This document shows, one piece after another, positions 37,007 through 44,994 of a stretch of DNA of 64,000 bases; the first letter of the stretch is position 1; each line of letters starts with the position of its first letter. The translations under genes and the position numbers were made by a program. Origin of the DNA: Muriicola sp041358175 (GTDB lineage Bacteria; Bacteroidota; Bacteroidia; Flavobacteriales; Flavobacteriaceae); assembly GCF_041358175.1 (NCBI RefSeq), contig NZ_JBGKBE010000001.1:733930-797929 (forward strand), read 5' to 3'. A model generated the notes under the pieces. It was not told the origin of the DNA and ran no database searches. It saw nothing but the letters and a program-made list of their open reading frames with translations.

Positions 37007-38032
37007 CTATACTTTATTTTCCTGGCTTGCTTGTTCAGCCATAAATTCTTCGGCCTTTTCCACCATTTTACTGCTTCCACAGAAGAATGGAACACGCTGG
37101 TGCAATTCTGTAGGTTTAATTTCGAGTATCCTTCCAAAGCCATCACTCGCCTTACCGTTGGCTTGTTCGGCCAGAAACGCCATGGGGTTACATTCGTAAA
37201 GGAGTCTTAATTTTCCTTCAGCGGCTACGCTGCTTTTAGGGTATATATAAATTCCTCCCTTGATCATATTCCTGTGAAAATCTGAAACCAGAGAACCGAT
37301 ATAACGAGAGGTATAGGGCCTGTCACCTTCTTCTTTCTGACAATACTTAATATAATTTTTTACTCCCTGCGGAAAATGGATGTAATTCCCTTCATTTACC
37401 GAATAGATCTTGCCTGTTTCGGGAAATTCCATGTTGGGATGTGAAAGGTAAAAAGTGCCGATAGCCGGATTCAGAGTAAAACCGTTAACCCCTGCTCCTG
37501 TGGTGTATACTAGCATCGTTGATGTCCCGTAAACGACATATCCGGCAGCTACCTGATCAACACCGGGTTGTAAAAAATCTTCAAGAGTGACGGGTGTCCC
37601 CAAAGGAGTAACCCTTCTATAGATGGAAAAGATAGTGCCCACAGAGACGTTGACATCGATGTTGGAAGACCCGTCCAAAGGATCGATCAGGACGATATAT
37701 TTGTTCTGATTATTTTCATCATTACTGTTTACACTGATGAAGTCATCTTCTTCTTCCGAGGCAATACCGCATACGATCTCACGGTTCTTAAGGGTTTGAA
37801 TAAATTTTTCATTGGCCAGAACATCGAGCTTTTGTTGATCTTCCCCCTGAATATTTGTGTCACCTACCCCGCCGAGTATATCTATCAATCCCGCCTTGTT
37901 AACCTCGTGGTTGACTACTTTGGCTGCCAACCTGATCGCGTTAATCAACTTCGAAAGCTCACCTGAAGAATACTGGAATGAAGATTGGTTTTCTATTATG
38001 AACTCGCCAAGAGTGGTGTTCTTTTTGTCCAT
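37007..38032 (-). CDS. fbp: Fructose-1,6-bisphosphatase, class I
   Basis: 341 residues. Catalyses the gluconeogenic hydrolysis of fructose-1,6-bisphosphate in the cytoplasm. Seen: GDTNIQGEDQQKLDVLAN, the metal-site block IVLIDPLDGSSNIDVNVSVGTIF (given in part: DPLDGSSN), and RYIGSLVSDFHRNM with KGGIYIYP, which are standard for FBPase-I. Divergent from the GNAT-aspartate kinase operon; no exact -7 element was found on this strand. Confidence 0.97.
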   Translation of the reverse strand: MDKKNTTLGEFIIENQSSFQYSSGELSKLINAIRLAAKVVNHEVNKAGLIDILGGVGDTNIQGEDQQKLDVLANEKFIQTLKNREIVCGIASEEEDDFISVNSNDENNQNKYIVLIDPLDGSSNIDVNVSVGTIFSIYRRVTPLGTPVTLEDFLQPGVDQVAAGYVVYGTSTMLVYTTGAGVNGFTLNPAIGTFYLSHPNMEFPETGKIYSVNEGNYIHFPQGVKNYIKYCQKEEGDRPYTSRYIGSLVSDFHRNMIKGGIYIYPKSSVAAEGKLRLLYECNPMAFLAEQANGKASDGFGRILEIKPTELHQRVPFFCGSSKMVEKAEEFMAEQASQENKV

Positions 38033-38115
38033 TTGGGGTTGTGTTATATACCTACAAATATCGCATAATTTGTGATACTAAGTGGAATTGCAACCTCTTT
38101 CATTATTTAAAATTA

Positions 38116-38123
38116 TAACTTTG
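38116..38123 (+). promoter_or_regulatory. Bacteroidota -7 promoter element for the GNAT-aspartate kinase operon
   Basis: TAACTTTG is an exact TAnnTTTG match 16 bases upstream of the ATG at 38140. The leader would be very short. Confidence 0.6.
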
Positions 38124-38139
38124 TGTTTTATTTGTAACA

Positions 38140-38622
38140 ATGATAAATATGGTAATCCGACATGCAAGACCAGAAGATATGGAGAGGGTGCAGGAGCTGA
38201 TAAGGGAACTGGCTGAATTTGAGAAGGAACCTGATGCGGTTGAAATTAACGCTGAACATCTCGTTAAGCATGGTTTCGGGGATACCCCTCTCTTCCATTG
38301 TTTTGTGGGAGAGGTAGATGGTTATATCGGAGGAATGGCCCTGGTATACCCCAGGTACTCTACCTGGAAAGGTCCGGTACTTCATCTGGAAGACCTGATC
38401 GTAACAAAAAAAATGCGGGGTAGCGGCTTGGGAACAGCACTACTGGAAGCCGTCGTACAATACGGGCATGATCTGGGAGTAAAGCGGATAAGCTGGGAGG
38501 TACTCGACTGGAATGAACCGGCTATTTCGTTCTATGAACGGAAAGGAGCCAGAGTGATGCGGGACTGGGATGTGGTACAACTAGATGAATCGGGGATAAA
38601 AAATTTTATTGAAAATATATGA
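38140..38622 (+). CDS. GNAT N-acetyltransferase (SSAT-like)
   Basis: 160 residues. The acetyl-CoA loop is VTKKMRGSGLGTALL (R/Q-x-x-G-x-G type), preceded by HLEDLIV and followed by EVLDWNEPAISFYERKGA. The pair HLEDLIV and DWNEPAIxFYE is typical of the diamine (spermidine/spermine) acetyltransferase-like group, so a polyamine or related amine is the likeliest substrate, but the family is broad. Its stop overlaps the aspartate kinase start in ATGA (38619-38622). Confidence 0.88.
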   Translation: MINMVIRHARPEDMERVQELIRELAEFEKEPDAVEINAEHLVKHGFGDTPLFHCFVGEVDGYIGGMALVYPRYSTWKGPVLHLEDLIVTKKMRGSGLGTALLEAVVQYGHDLGVKRISWEVLDWNEPAISFYERKGARVMRDWDVVQLDESGIKNFIENI

Positions 38623-39869
38623 GGGTATTTAAATTTGGAGGAGCATCTGTAAAGGATGCTGATGGAGTGAAGAACCTGGTGAAAGTATTGCAGGAGACAG
38701 GTCACGAGGATACTTTTTTAGTCATCTCGGCCATGGGCAAAACTACGAATGCTATGGAAGAGGTAGTAAATGCCTATTTTAAGGATAAAACAGTGGTATC
38801 CGTTGCATTACAGGCAGTTGAAGAATTTCATCAGGAAATTCTCAATGGGCTGTTTCCTACTACTGGGCATGCTGTTTTTAGTGCCATAAAGGAATTATTT
38901 GAAGAGGTCAGAGGATTTCTCGCCTGGAACAAATCGCCCAAATATAGTTTTGTCTACGATCAGGTCGTTTGTTACGGCGAATTGATCTCAACATCTATTG
39001 TCAGCGCCTATTTAAATGAAGCGGGCATCAACAATAACTGGCTCGATATCCGTAACTTTATTAAAACCGATAACAATTATCGGGATGCCGGGATAGATTG
39101 GGAAAAGACCCAGGAAAGGGTTTCAAAAGGGCTAGATAAAGGTAAATTATATGTCAGTCAGGGATTTATCGGAAGTGATGAAAATAATTTTACCACTACC
39201 CTGGGCAGGGAAGGATCTGATTATACCGCTGCCATCCTGGCGTACTGCCTGAATGCCCATTCTGTGACCATCTGGAAAGATGTCCCCGGGGTGTTAAACG
39301 CAGATCCCAGATATTTTCAGGAATCCCAATTACTTAATAAGATCAGCTACAGGGAAGCCATAGAACTTGCCTTTTACGGGGCTTCAGTGATTCACCCTAA
39401 GACGCTTCAGCCATTGCAAAGGAAGGAAATTCCTTTGTTGGTAAAGTCGTTTTTGAACCCCAAAGATCCCGGCACCACGGTTGGTAAGGGAGAAAGTATC
39501 GACCCCAAAGTCCCTTGTTTTATCGTAAAGAAAAACCAGGTTCTTATGAAGCTTTCTTCCCTCGACTTTTCCTTTATCGTGGAAGATAGTATCAGTGACT
39601 TGTTTAAACTCCTGCACGACTATAAAATGAAAGTGGATATGATCCAGAATTCAGCTATCAGTTTTTCAGTATGTGTAGACAATAAGTTTGGGCGTCTGGA
39701 AGAACTTCTTGATCATCTGAAAGGTAAATTTAAGGTAGTGCATCACGAAGGAGTATCCTTGTACACCATTAGGCATTTTGACGCTCAATCAATTGATTCT
39801 CTTCAGAATGGAAAAGAAGTCTTATTGGAACAAAGGGGAAAGGAAACAGTTCAAATAGTGGTAAAATAG
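38619..39869 (+). CDS. lysC: Aspartate kinase
   Basis: 416 residues, monofunctional. MRVFKFGGASVKDADGV is the phosphate-binding start of the amino-acid kinase domain (KFGGAS), TTLGREGSDYTAAI the aspartate/nucleotide site and WKDVPGVLNADPR the ATP lid; residues 310-416 are the C-terminal ACT region. It phosphorylates aspartate as the first step to lysine, threonine, methionine and diaminopimelate. Flavobacteria usually also carry a fused ThrA-type kinase, so this may be the lysine/DAP-branch enzyme (inference; hence the symbol is tentative). Translationally coupled to the acetyltransferase. Confidence 0.94.
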   Translation: MRVFKFGGASVKDADGVKNLVKVLQETGHEDTFLVISAMGKTTNAMEEVVNAYFKDKTVVSVALQAVEEFHQEILNGLFPTTGHAVFSAIKELFEEVRGFLAWNKSPKYSFVYDQVVCYGELISTSIVSAYLNEAGINNNWLDIRNFIKTDNNYRDAGIDWEKTQERVSKGLDKGKLYVSQGFIGSDENNFTTTLGREGSDYTAAILAYCLNAHSVTIWKDVPGVLNADPRYFQESQLLNKISYREAIELAFYGASVIHPKTLQPLQRKEIPLLVKSFLNPKDPGTTVGKGESIDPKVPCFIVKKNQVLMKLSSLDFSFIVEDSISDLFKLLHDYKMKVDMIQNSAISFSVCVDNKFGRLEELLDHLKGKFKVVHHEGVSLYTIRHFDAQSIDSLQNGKEVLLEQRGKETVQIVVK

Positions 39870-39955
39870 TATACTCACTAAGCTTATCTTCTTTTTTTCT
39901 ACAAAAGAGCAAAGCCTATTTTCCTATCTTTACCCCTTAATCAGCATATTTCAAT

Positions 39956-41767
39956 ATGGGTTTAGTTACGGCTAAGGAAGTAGCAAAAGCTATCAATCTA
40001 GAGCGCTATGGTTTTTTCGGGACCTTTATGGGCTGGATGCTGATGAAGATCACTAAGTTGTCCTCGATGAATGCTTTTTATGTAAAGCATAAGCATTTAG
40101 ATACGCAATCCTTCCTCGATGCCATCCTGGAACATTACGAGATCAAGTTTGAGATTCCTGAAGAGGATATAAAAAGATTGCCTAAGGATGGGGCATTTAT
40201 TACCATAAGTAATCACCCGCTTGGAGGAATTGACGGTATTCTGCTTCTCAAACTTTTACTTCAACACCGAAAGGACTATAAGATTATTGCTAATTTCCTG
40301 CTCCACAGGGTAGAACCTCTTATTCCTTATATTTTACCCGTTAATCCCTTTGAAACACGTAAAGATGCGAAAAGCAGCATAGCGGGATTTAAAAGTGCCA
40401 TTCAGCATATTAAGGAAGGACATCCGCTGGGAATTTTCCCGGCAGGAGAGGTGTCTACCTACAAGGATGGAAAATTGATTGTGGATAAGCCCTGGGAAGA
40501 AGCTGCACTCAAATTGATCAGGAAGGCAGAAGTTCCTGTTGTACCCATTTATTTCCATGCAAGGAATAGTAAACTATTTTATCGCCTTTCCCGGATCAAC
40601 GATATTTTCAGAACAGCAAAACTCCCTTCCGAGCTAACATCTCAGCGCAACAGGAGTATAAAAGTGAGAATTGGCCAGCCAATCTCAGTAGCTTCACAGA
40701 AAGAGCAGAATAGCCTTGAAGAATTCACCGATCTGTTAAGAAGGAAGACATACATTTTGGCCAATGCCTATGAAAAGGAGTCGCTTATCAACCAGATTCC
40801 CGGAAGTTTAAAAATCCCCAAGGCTCCGCGTAAGATTGCAACTGCGGTTCGTACTGAAGTCATTCAGGGTGAGATAGAAAAATTACGGGAAAAAGATTGT
40901 CGTCTTTTACAAAGCAAGAATTACGAAGTATTCCTGGCGCAAAAGAAAGATATGCCCTTTATTCTGAATGAAATCGGAAGGCAGAGGGAAGTAACATTCA
41001 GAGCCATAGGGGAGGGAACCAATAAGGCCATTGACCTCGATCGCTTTGATGATTATTACCATCACCTTTTCCTTTGGGATGACGAAGACAAATGCATTGT
41101 TGGAGCATATCGAATGGGAATGGGGTCACATATTTTTCCTGAACTCGGCATTGATGGTTTTTATCTGCAGGACCTTTTCGGATTTGAACCCGAACTCCAC
41201 ACCATGATGTCACAATCCATCGAGATGGGCAGGGCCTATATTGTAAAGGAATACCAGCAAAAACCTATGCCCTTATTTCTTTTGTGGAAAGGCATCGTAC
41301 ATACAACACTTCGTTTTCCGGAACACAAATACCTCATTGGTGGTGTCAGTATCAGCAACCAGTTTTCCAACTTCTCCAAATCCCTGATGATAGAATTTAT
41401 GAAGTCGAACTACTGGGACCCCTATGTAGCCCAGTATATTCATCCCAAAAAGGAATTCAAGGTGAAACTAAAGGACGCTGATAAGGAGTTTGTTTTCGAT
41501 GAAACTGAAGCCGACCTCAATAAATTTGACCGACTTATTGAAGAGGTAGAGCCAGGAAGCCTGCGCCTGCCTGTATTGATTAAAAAATACATCAAGCAAA
41601 ATGCCAAGGTGGTAGCCTTTAATGTCGACCCATTATTTAACAATGCCGTTGATGGCTTAATGTATATAAGAATAGCTGATCTTCCCGAAAGTACCGTAAA
41701 ACCGGTAATGGAAGAATTCCAGGCTGAACTCGAGAGAAAGTTGGCCGAGAACAATGGTATTGTTTAG
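39956..41767 (+). CDS. olsF: OlsF-like bifunctional aminolipid acyltransferase
   Basis: 603 residues in two domains. Residues 70-280 are a PlsC-like O-acyltransferase: SNHPLGGID (H87 to D93, one residue longer than classic HX4D) and IFPAGEVS. Residues 310-520 are a GNAT-like N-acyltransferase of the OlsB/putative haemolysin type (REVTFRAIGEGTN, DLDRFDDYYHHLFLWD, LGIDGFYLQDLF, MGRAYIVKEYQ). This order is that of OlsF, which makes ornithine or glycine aminolipids in one polypeptide. Which amino acid is used cannot be read from sequence. TATCTTTA at 39925-39932 is one base off a -7 element. The stop overlaps that of arsC in TTAG (41764-41767). Confidence 0.85.
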   Translation: MGLVTAKEVAKAINLERYGFFGTFMGWMLMKITKLSSMNAFYVKHKHLDTQSFLDAILEHYEIKFEIPEEDIKRLPKDGAFITISNHPLGGIDGILLLKLLLQHRKDYKIIANFLLHRVEPLIPYILPVNPFETRKDAKSSIAGFKSAIQHIKEGHPLGIFPAGEVSTYKDGKLIVDKPWEEAALKLIRKAEVPVVPIYFHARNSKLFYRLSRINDIFRTAKLPSELTSQRNRSIKVRIGQPISVASQKEQNSLEEFTDLLRRKTYILANAYEKESLINQIPGSLKIPKAPRKIATAVRTEVIQGEIEKLREKDCRLLQSKNYEVFLAQKKDMPFILNEIGRQREVTFRAIGEGTNKAIDLDRFDDYYHHLFLWDDEDKCIVGAYRMGMGSHIFPELGIDGFYLQDLFGFEPELHTMMSQSIEMGRAYIVKEYQQKPMPLFLLWKGIVHTTLRFPEHKYLIGGVSISNQFSNFSKSLMIEFMKSNYWDPYVAQYIHPKKEFKVKLKDADKEFVFDETEADLNKFDRLIEEVEPGSLRLPVLIKKYIKQNAKVVAFNVDPLFNNAVDGLMYIRIADLPESTVKPVMEEFQAELERKLAENNGIV

Positions 41768-42189
41768 GAAAATTCCCTTGCTGCAAATTCAGAACAGTAA
41801 TCTCTTATCTCATTCCTGGCCTTTTGGAAGGCCTCATGAATTTCTTTTTCGCTGCCGTCAACTTTAGAAGGATCGAAAAAATTATGGTGTAATCGCTTTG
41901 CCTTTGGTGCAGGGATAAACGGACAGTTTTCATTGGCATGATCGCAAACCGTGATAATAAAATCCCAATCAATGCCCTTGTATTCATCTACGTGATTGGA
42001 AGTATGCGAGCTGATGTCCAATTCGTCTTCTTTCATGATTGCAACTGCCCCCGGATTTAAACCATGTGTTTCGATTCCTGCACTGAATACTTTGGCACGA
42101 TCACCAAGAAATTTTTTTAAGTAACCGTGTGCCATCTGACTTCTACAGGAGTTTCCGGTACAGAGCACCAATACGTTTTTTTTTGTCAT
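41764..42189 (-). CDS. arsC: Arsenate reductase, thioredoxin-coupled
   Basis: 141 residues, low-molecular-weight phosphatase fold. The redox cysteines are at the same numbers as in S. aureus pI258 ArsC: C10 in the CTGNSCR loop (CX5R), C82 in TVCDHA and C89 in ENCP. This relay of three Cys reduces arsenate to arsenite and is recycled by thioredoxin. It is the last gene of the arsR - DUF6428 - GNAT - arsC run (19 bases after the GNAT). No arsenite exporter follows; the next gene is convergent. Confidence 0.95.
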   Translation of the reverse strand: MTKKNVLVLCTGNSCRSQMAHGYLKKFLGDRAKVFSAGIETHGLNPGAVAIMKEDELDISSHTSNHVDEYKGIDWDFIITVCDHANENCPFIPAPKAKRLHHNFFDPSKVDGSEKEIHEAFQKARNEIRDYCSEFAAREFS

Positions 42190-42207
42190 GTTTCTTAGTT
42201 AGTAATA

Positions 42208-42699
42208 TTAATTTGAACCTACTTTTTTACTTCTGCGCTCAAAAATCAGATTGTCTTTCCATTCTCCGTCTAACTGTCCAATACGTTCCCTGAACCCTAT
42301 TTGTCTGAATCCGCATTGCAAATGGACATTGACACTTCCTTGATTCTCGGGAAAAATTCCGGATTGAAGGGTCCAGAAGCCCTCTTTTTCGCTGGATTCA
42401 ATTAAGGCGTTCAGGAGTTTTTTACCAATTCCCTTACCCCGATGATCTTTGCTTACATAGACACTTACCTCCCCAACTCCGCCATAAACACAGCGTCCTG
42501 ATACAGGGGAAAGAGCCGCCCACCCCACTATGGAATTTTTCTCATCGGCAACCAGCCTGCACGAACGGGTGTGAGCCTTATCCCAATCTTCAAATGCCGG
42601 AACCTGTTTTTCGAAGGTGGCAAAACCTGTTTCAATACCTTCGAGGTAGATTTGTGCAACTGCCGGCCAGTCTGTGGGAGACATGGGTCTTATTTTCAT
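42208..42699 (-). CDS. ArsN/phosphinothricin-type GNAT acetyltransferase
   Basis: 163 residues. IYLEGIETGFATFEK is the N-terminal block of the phosphinothricin/methionine-sulfone N-acetyltransferase group, VYVSKDHRGKGIGKKLL the acetyl-CoA loop and ENQGSVNVHLQCGFRQIGFRE the C-terminal block (given in part: NVHLQCGF). In arsenic operons this type is called ArsN and may acetylate organoarsenicals such as arsinothricin; that role is inferred here from position between the DUF6428 gene and arsC. Confidence 0.86.
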   Translation of the reverse strand: MKIRPMSPTDWPAVAQIYLEGIETGFATFEKQVPAFEDWDKAHTRSCRLVADEKNSIVGWAALSPVSGRCVYGGVGEVSVYVSKDHRGKGIGKKLLNALIESSEKEGFWTLQSGIFPENQGSVNVHLQCGFRQIGFRERIGQLDGEWKDNLIFERRSKKVGSN

Positions 42700-42709
42700 A
42701 TCAAGGATT

Positions 42710-43198
42710 TTAACAGCATCCTGTTCCCGGATTACAACATTCTTCAGCTACAGTTTCTTTTTCTTCATTTACACCACAAAGTTCTTCTGCTTTGCACAAG
42801 GTGGGGTTGACATCCAGCGCAATCGTAAGGGTATCCTTTTCAGCCTTAACTCCCTGTACATACAGCTGAGCAGTGTGAAAACTTTTATTCCCATATTCGA
42901 ACTTTACTTCAGCTTCCAGGTCTAAGGGTTTCATGGAATGAACTCGATCAAGGATGTTTTTGGCCTTAGCAGTTGTCAGATATTCTGTTTTGTCAATTTC
43001 GGCCGGACTTTCCCATAGCTGGATTACCGTTTCATTCCAGGCATCCGTCCTGCCGCCACAGTCGACCGACTCAATACGGGTATTCTTTACTTCTGTGATG
43101 TGATAATTAGCCCCGATCTTTTTACCGGCTTCGTATTCAAAAATCAGCTCTCTGGAGGTCTGATTATTTAGAAAATTCAAAAATTCAGCTGTTTTCAT
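42710..43198 (-). CDS. DUF6428 protein with cysteine-rich tail
   Basis: 162 residues from the ATG at 43198; an in-frame TTG at 43219 would overlap arsR. The main part (EFLNFLNNQTSRELIFEYEAG, YHITEVKN, SVDCGGR, WNETVIQLWE, in blocks) is the DUF6428 family that sits in flavobacterial ars operons. The last 30 residues carry seven Cys (LCKAEELCG, then EECCNPGTGCC), fitting a soft-metal site for arsenite. No function has been shown for the family to my knowledge. It starts 11 bases after the arsR stop. Confidence 0.85.
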   Translation of the reverse strand: MKTAEFLNFLNNQTSRELIFEYEAGKKIGANYHITEVKNTRIESVDCGGRTDAWNETVIQLWESPAEIDKTEYLTTAKAKNILDRVHSMKPLDLEAEVKFEYGNKSFHTAQLYVQGVKAEKDTLTIALDVNPTLCKAEELCGVNEEKETVAEECCNPGTGCC

Positions 43199-43209
43199 AG
43201 TTTCAGTAT

Positions 43210-43533
43210 TTAGCAGCAATTAATCTTTGCCTCATTAAAAAAAGAATTGAGAAGGGCTTGTATTTCTTTCCAACGATCCAGGGCTATACAATAACAGACA
43301 GTATTTCCCTCAATTTCGCCTTCAATCAAGCCAATTCGTTTTAACTCCTTCAGGTGCTGAGAGATGGTAGGTTGTGCCAGGCCAATTTCCTCAACGATAT
43401 CGTTGCAAATACAGGCGCTCTGCGTGCTGATGTATTGAAGAATTGCGATCCTGCCAGGATGCCCCAATACTTTGAAAATAGTGGCAAGTTCGTTCTGGGA
43501 AGTATCGAAAATCTGTGTTTTTGTGAGTCCCAT
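43210..43533 (-). CDS. arsR: ArsR-family metalloregulator
   Basis: 107 residues, winged helix. FKVLGHPGRIAILQYI starts the domain, LAQPTISQHLKELKRIGLIEG is the recognition helix region (in part: PTISQHLKELK). C41 and C43 (ACIC, at the alpha-3 position) match the As(III) site of the SmtB/ArsR type; further Cys pairs are in VCYC and the C-terminal NCC. Arsenite binding should release it from DNA and open the operon. Its own promoter lies in a palindrome directly upstream, so it autoregulates. Confidence 0.95.
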   Translation of the reverse strand: MGLTKTQIFDTSQNELATIFKVLGHPGRIAILQYISTQSACICNDIVEEIGLAQPTISQHLKELKRIGLIEGEIEGNTVCYCIALDRWKEIQALLNSFFNEAKINCC

Positions 43534-43544
43534 TTTATATTTGT

Positions 43545-43566
43545 ATATCGCAATATTACGATATTG
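43545..43566 (-). promoter_or_regulatory. ArsR operator around the ars promoter
   Basis: ATATCG (43545-43550) and CGATAT (43559-43564) form an inverted repeat around CAATATTA. The centre reads TAATATTG on the minus strand, one base off the -7 consensus TAnnTTTG. A second palindrome CAATAT-TACG-ATATTG (43551-43566) overlaps it. A bound repressor would cover the -7 box, 12 bases from the arsR ATG. Confidence 0.7.
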
Positions 43567-43571
43567 TATTG

Positions 43572-43605
43572 AAATAAAAAAGCCGGACTGATAAAATCCG
43601 ACTTT
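43572..43605 (-). terminator. Intrinsic terminator after the TM2 gene
   Basis: On the minus strand AAAGTCGGA (43605-43597) pairs with TCCGGCTTT (43587-43579), one T-G pair, loop of nine bases, followed by a T-rich tract. It begins ten bases after the TM2 stop and separates that gene from the ars promoter. Confidence 0.85.
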
Positions 43606-43614
43606 ATAGTTTGA

Positions 43615-44049
43615 TCAGAACCAGGGTTTTTTACCCACCTGGTAGGTATTGTAAAATTCTTCATCAGATTTTGTAAGGTAGATGATACCTTCAATTAGTC
43701 CGATAAGTCCGGGAATCCAGAAGAAGAACGCACCCACCACAATACAAGTTGTGGCATATCCTATAAGTGTAATGGCCAGCAGAATTACACCTTCTTTATT
43801 ATAACCGAGTATAAACTTGTGAATCCCAAGTGAACCGAAAAGGATCCCAAGGATACCTGCCAGGATCTTTTTATTATCTCCCCCTGCGGTTTTTAATCCT
43901 TCACGAAATTCTTCAGCCGTCTTCTTGGCTTCTTCCTTGAACTCACCTGCAGACTCTTTGGCTTCGTCTGCTGCTTTTTTTGCGGATTCCTTGGCATCGT
44001 CGAAGGCGTCCTTGGCTTTATCGCCTAAATCTTTTTTATCTTCAGACAT
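43615..44049 (-). CDS. TM2-domain protein with charged helical N-terminus
   Basis: 144 residues. Residues 1-58 are a Lys/Glu/Ala-rich repeat-like helix (KDAFDDAKESAKK, DEAKESAGEFKEEAKK), similar to apolipoprotein/LEA-type amphipathic helices. Residues 60-130 are a TM2 domain: two membrane segments with GILFGSLGIHKFILGYNKEGV between (in part: GSLGIHKF). The function of TM2 proteins is not settled. The C-terminus ends NTYQVGKKPWF. Followed by a strong terminator; 53 bases after the VOC gene. Confidence 0.85.
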   Translation of the reverse strand: MSEDKKDLGDKAKDAFDDAKESAKKAADEAKESAGEFKEEAKKTAEEFREGLKTAGGDNKKILAGILGILFGSLGIHKFILGYNKEGVILLAITLIGYATTCIVVGAFFFWIPGLIGLIEGIIYLTKSDEEFYNTYQVGKKPWF

Positions 44050-44102
44050 GTTATTAGTTTTTGTGGTTAGAGTTTAGAATAAATGTAGGACATTTTTTGA
44101 TT

Positions 44103-44489
44103 TCAAAGAAATGCCTTGTCAACAGGTTCCCATAATTCAATCTTATTTCCTTCCGGATCGAGGATCCAACCAAATTTACCGTAGTCGTATTCCTCCATTT
44201 CTCCAACTACTTTAACCCCTTCCTGTTTTAAGGCCGCCAGGAGTTCACGGAGATTTTCCACCCTGAAGTTCATCATAAATTGCTTTTCACTGGGTTGAAA
44301 ATAAGCCGTATCCTCTTTAAAAGGGCTCCATTGTGTTGAACAATCATTGCCCTCTTTGTCTTTCCACCAGAAAGTGCAGCCGTATTGGTCTGTATTCAAC
44401 CCGAGGTGCTCCTTGTACCAATCCTTGATCTTGTCGGGATCTTTCGTTTTGAAGAAAAATCCTCCAAGTCCGGTTACTCTGTTTTTCAT
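44103..44489 (-). CDS. VOC family protein
   Basis: 128 residues with the double beta-alpha-beta-beta-beta fold of VOC proteins: GLGGFFFKTKDPDKIKDWYKEHLGL at the start (in part: DPDKIKDWYKEHLGL) and FGWILDPEGNKIELWEP at the end, where the Glu of IELWE is the usual metal ligand. Resembles glyoxalase I-like or bleomycin-resistance-like proteins without a defined substrate. Its start overlaps the DUF1801 stop by four bases (44486-44489). Confidence 0.87.
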   Translation of the reverse strand: MKNRVTGLGGFFFKTKDPDKIKDWYKEHLGLNTDQYGCTFWWKDKEGNDCSTQWSPFKEDTAYFQPSEKQFMMNFRVENLRELLAALKQEGVKVVGEMEEYDYGKFGWILDPEGNKIELWEPVDKAFL

Positions 44490-44947
44490 TTCATTTTTTT
44501 TAAGTTTTTCTCATACAAGTTGATCCATTCCTCCACAGACATCTTTGTACATAACTCGGCTATGAGCTCGTATGGAATGCTTTCTGGTTTTTTAAAGCGG
44601 ACACAACTCTTACCCATATCGAGTTTTGTGCTTACGTATTTGGGATACTCTCCTACAAACCAGGCCTGCAGATCCTTATCTGCATAAATCCCTGAATGGT
44701 AAAGGGCAATATAATTTTTTTGGGATGCTAAACTCATAAAGGGCAGAGGAAGTTCGGGAGTACAATGATAGCCATCCGGATAGAGGCTGTGAGGCACTAC
44801 ATAGCCGATCATTCCATAATTCATCGTTTCTTTAAATCCCTTTGGCAAATTTGAATTAATTGTTTTGCGCAATTGGATGATAGCTTCTTTTCGATCCGAT
44901 GGGAGGGAAGCGATGTATTCTTCCGGAGACTTTGCATCTGAAGTCAT
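44486..44947 (-). CDS. DUF1801 (YdhG/YjbR-like) family protein
   Basis: 153 residues. SPEEYIASLPSDRKEAIIQLRKTI and KGFKETMNYGMIGYVVP are the family hallmark; FMSLASQKNYIALYHSG and KSCVRFKKPESIP complete the fold (all given in parts). The family has an MmcQ/YjbR-like fold and no assigned reaction. Translationally coupled with the VOC gene downstream, a frequent pairing in Bacteroidota. Confidence 0.88.
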   Translation of the reverse strand: MTSDAKSPEEYIASLPSDRKEAIIQLRKTINSNLPKGFKETMNYGMIGYVVPHSLYPDGYHCTPELPLPFMSLASQKNYIALYHSGIYADKDLQAWFVGEYPKYVSTKLDMGKSCVRFKKPESIPYELIAELCTKMSVEEWINLYEKNLKKMK

Positions 44948-44994
44948 GACAGGTATATGGTTGGTGATGTAATAGACTATGCTAAATGGTCACC

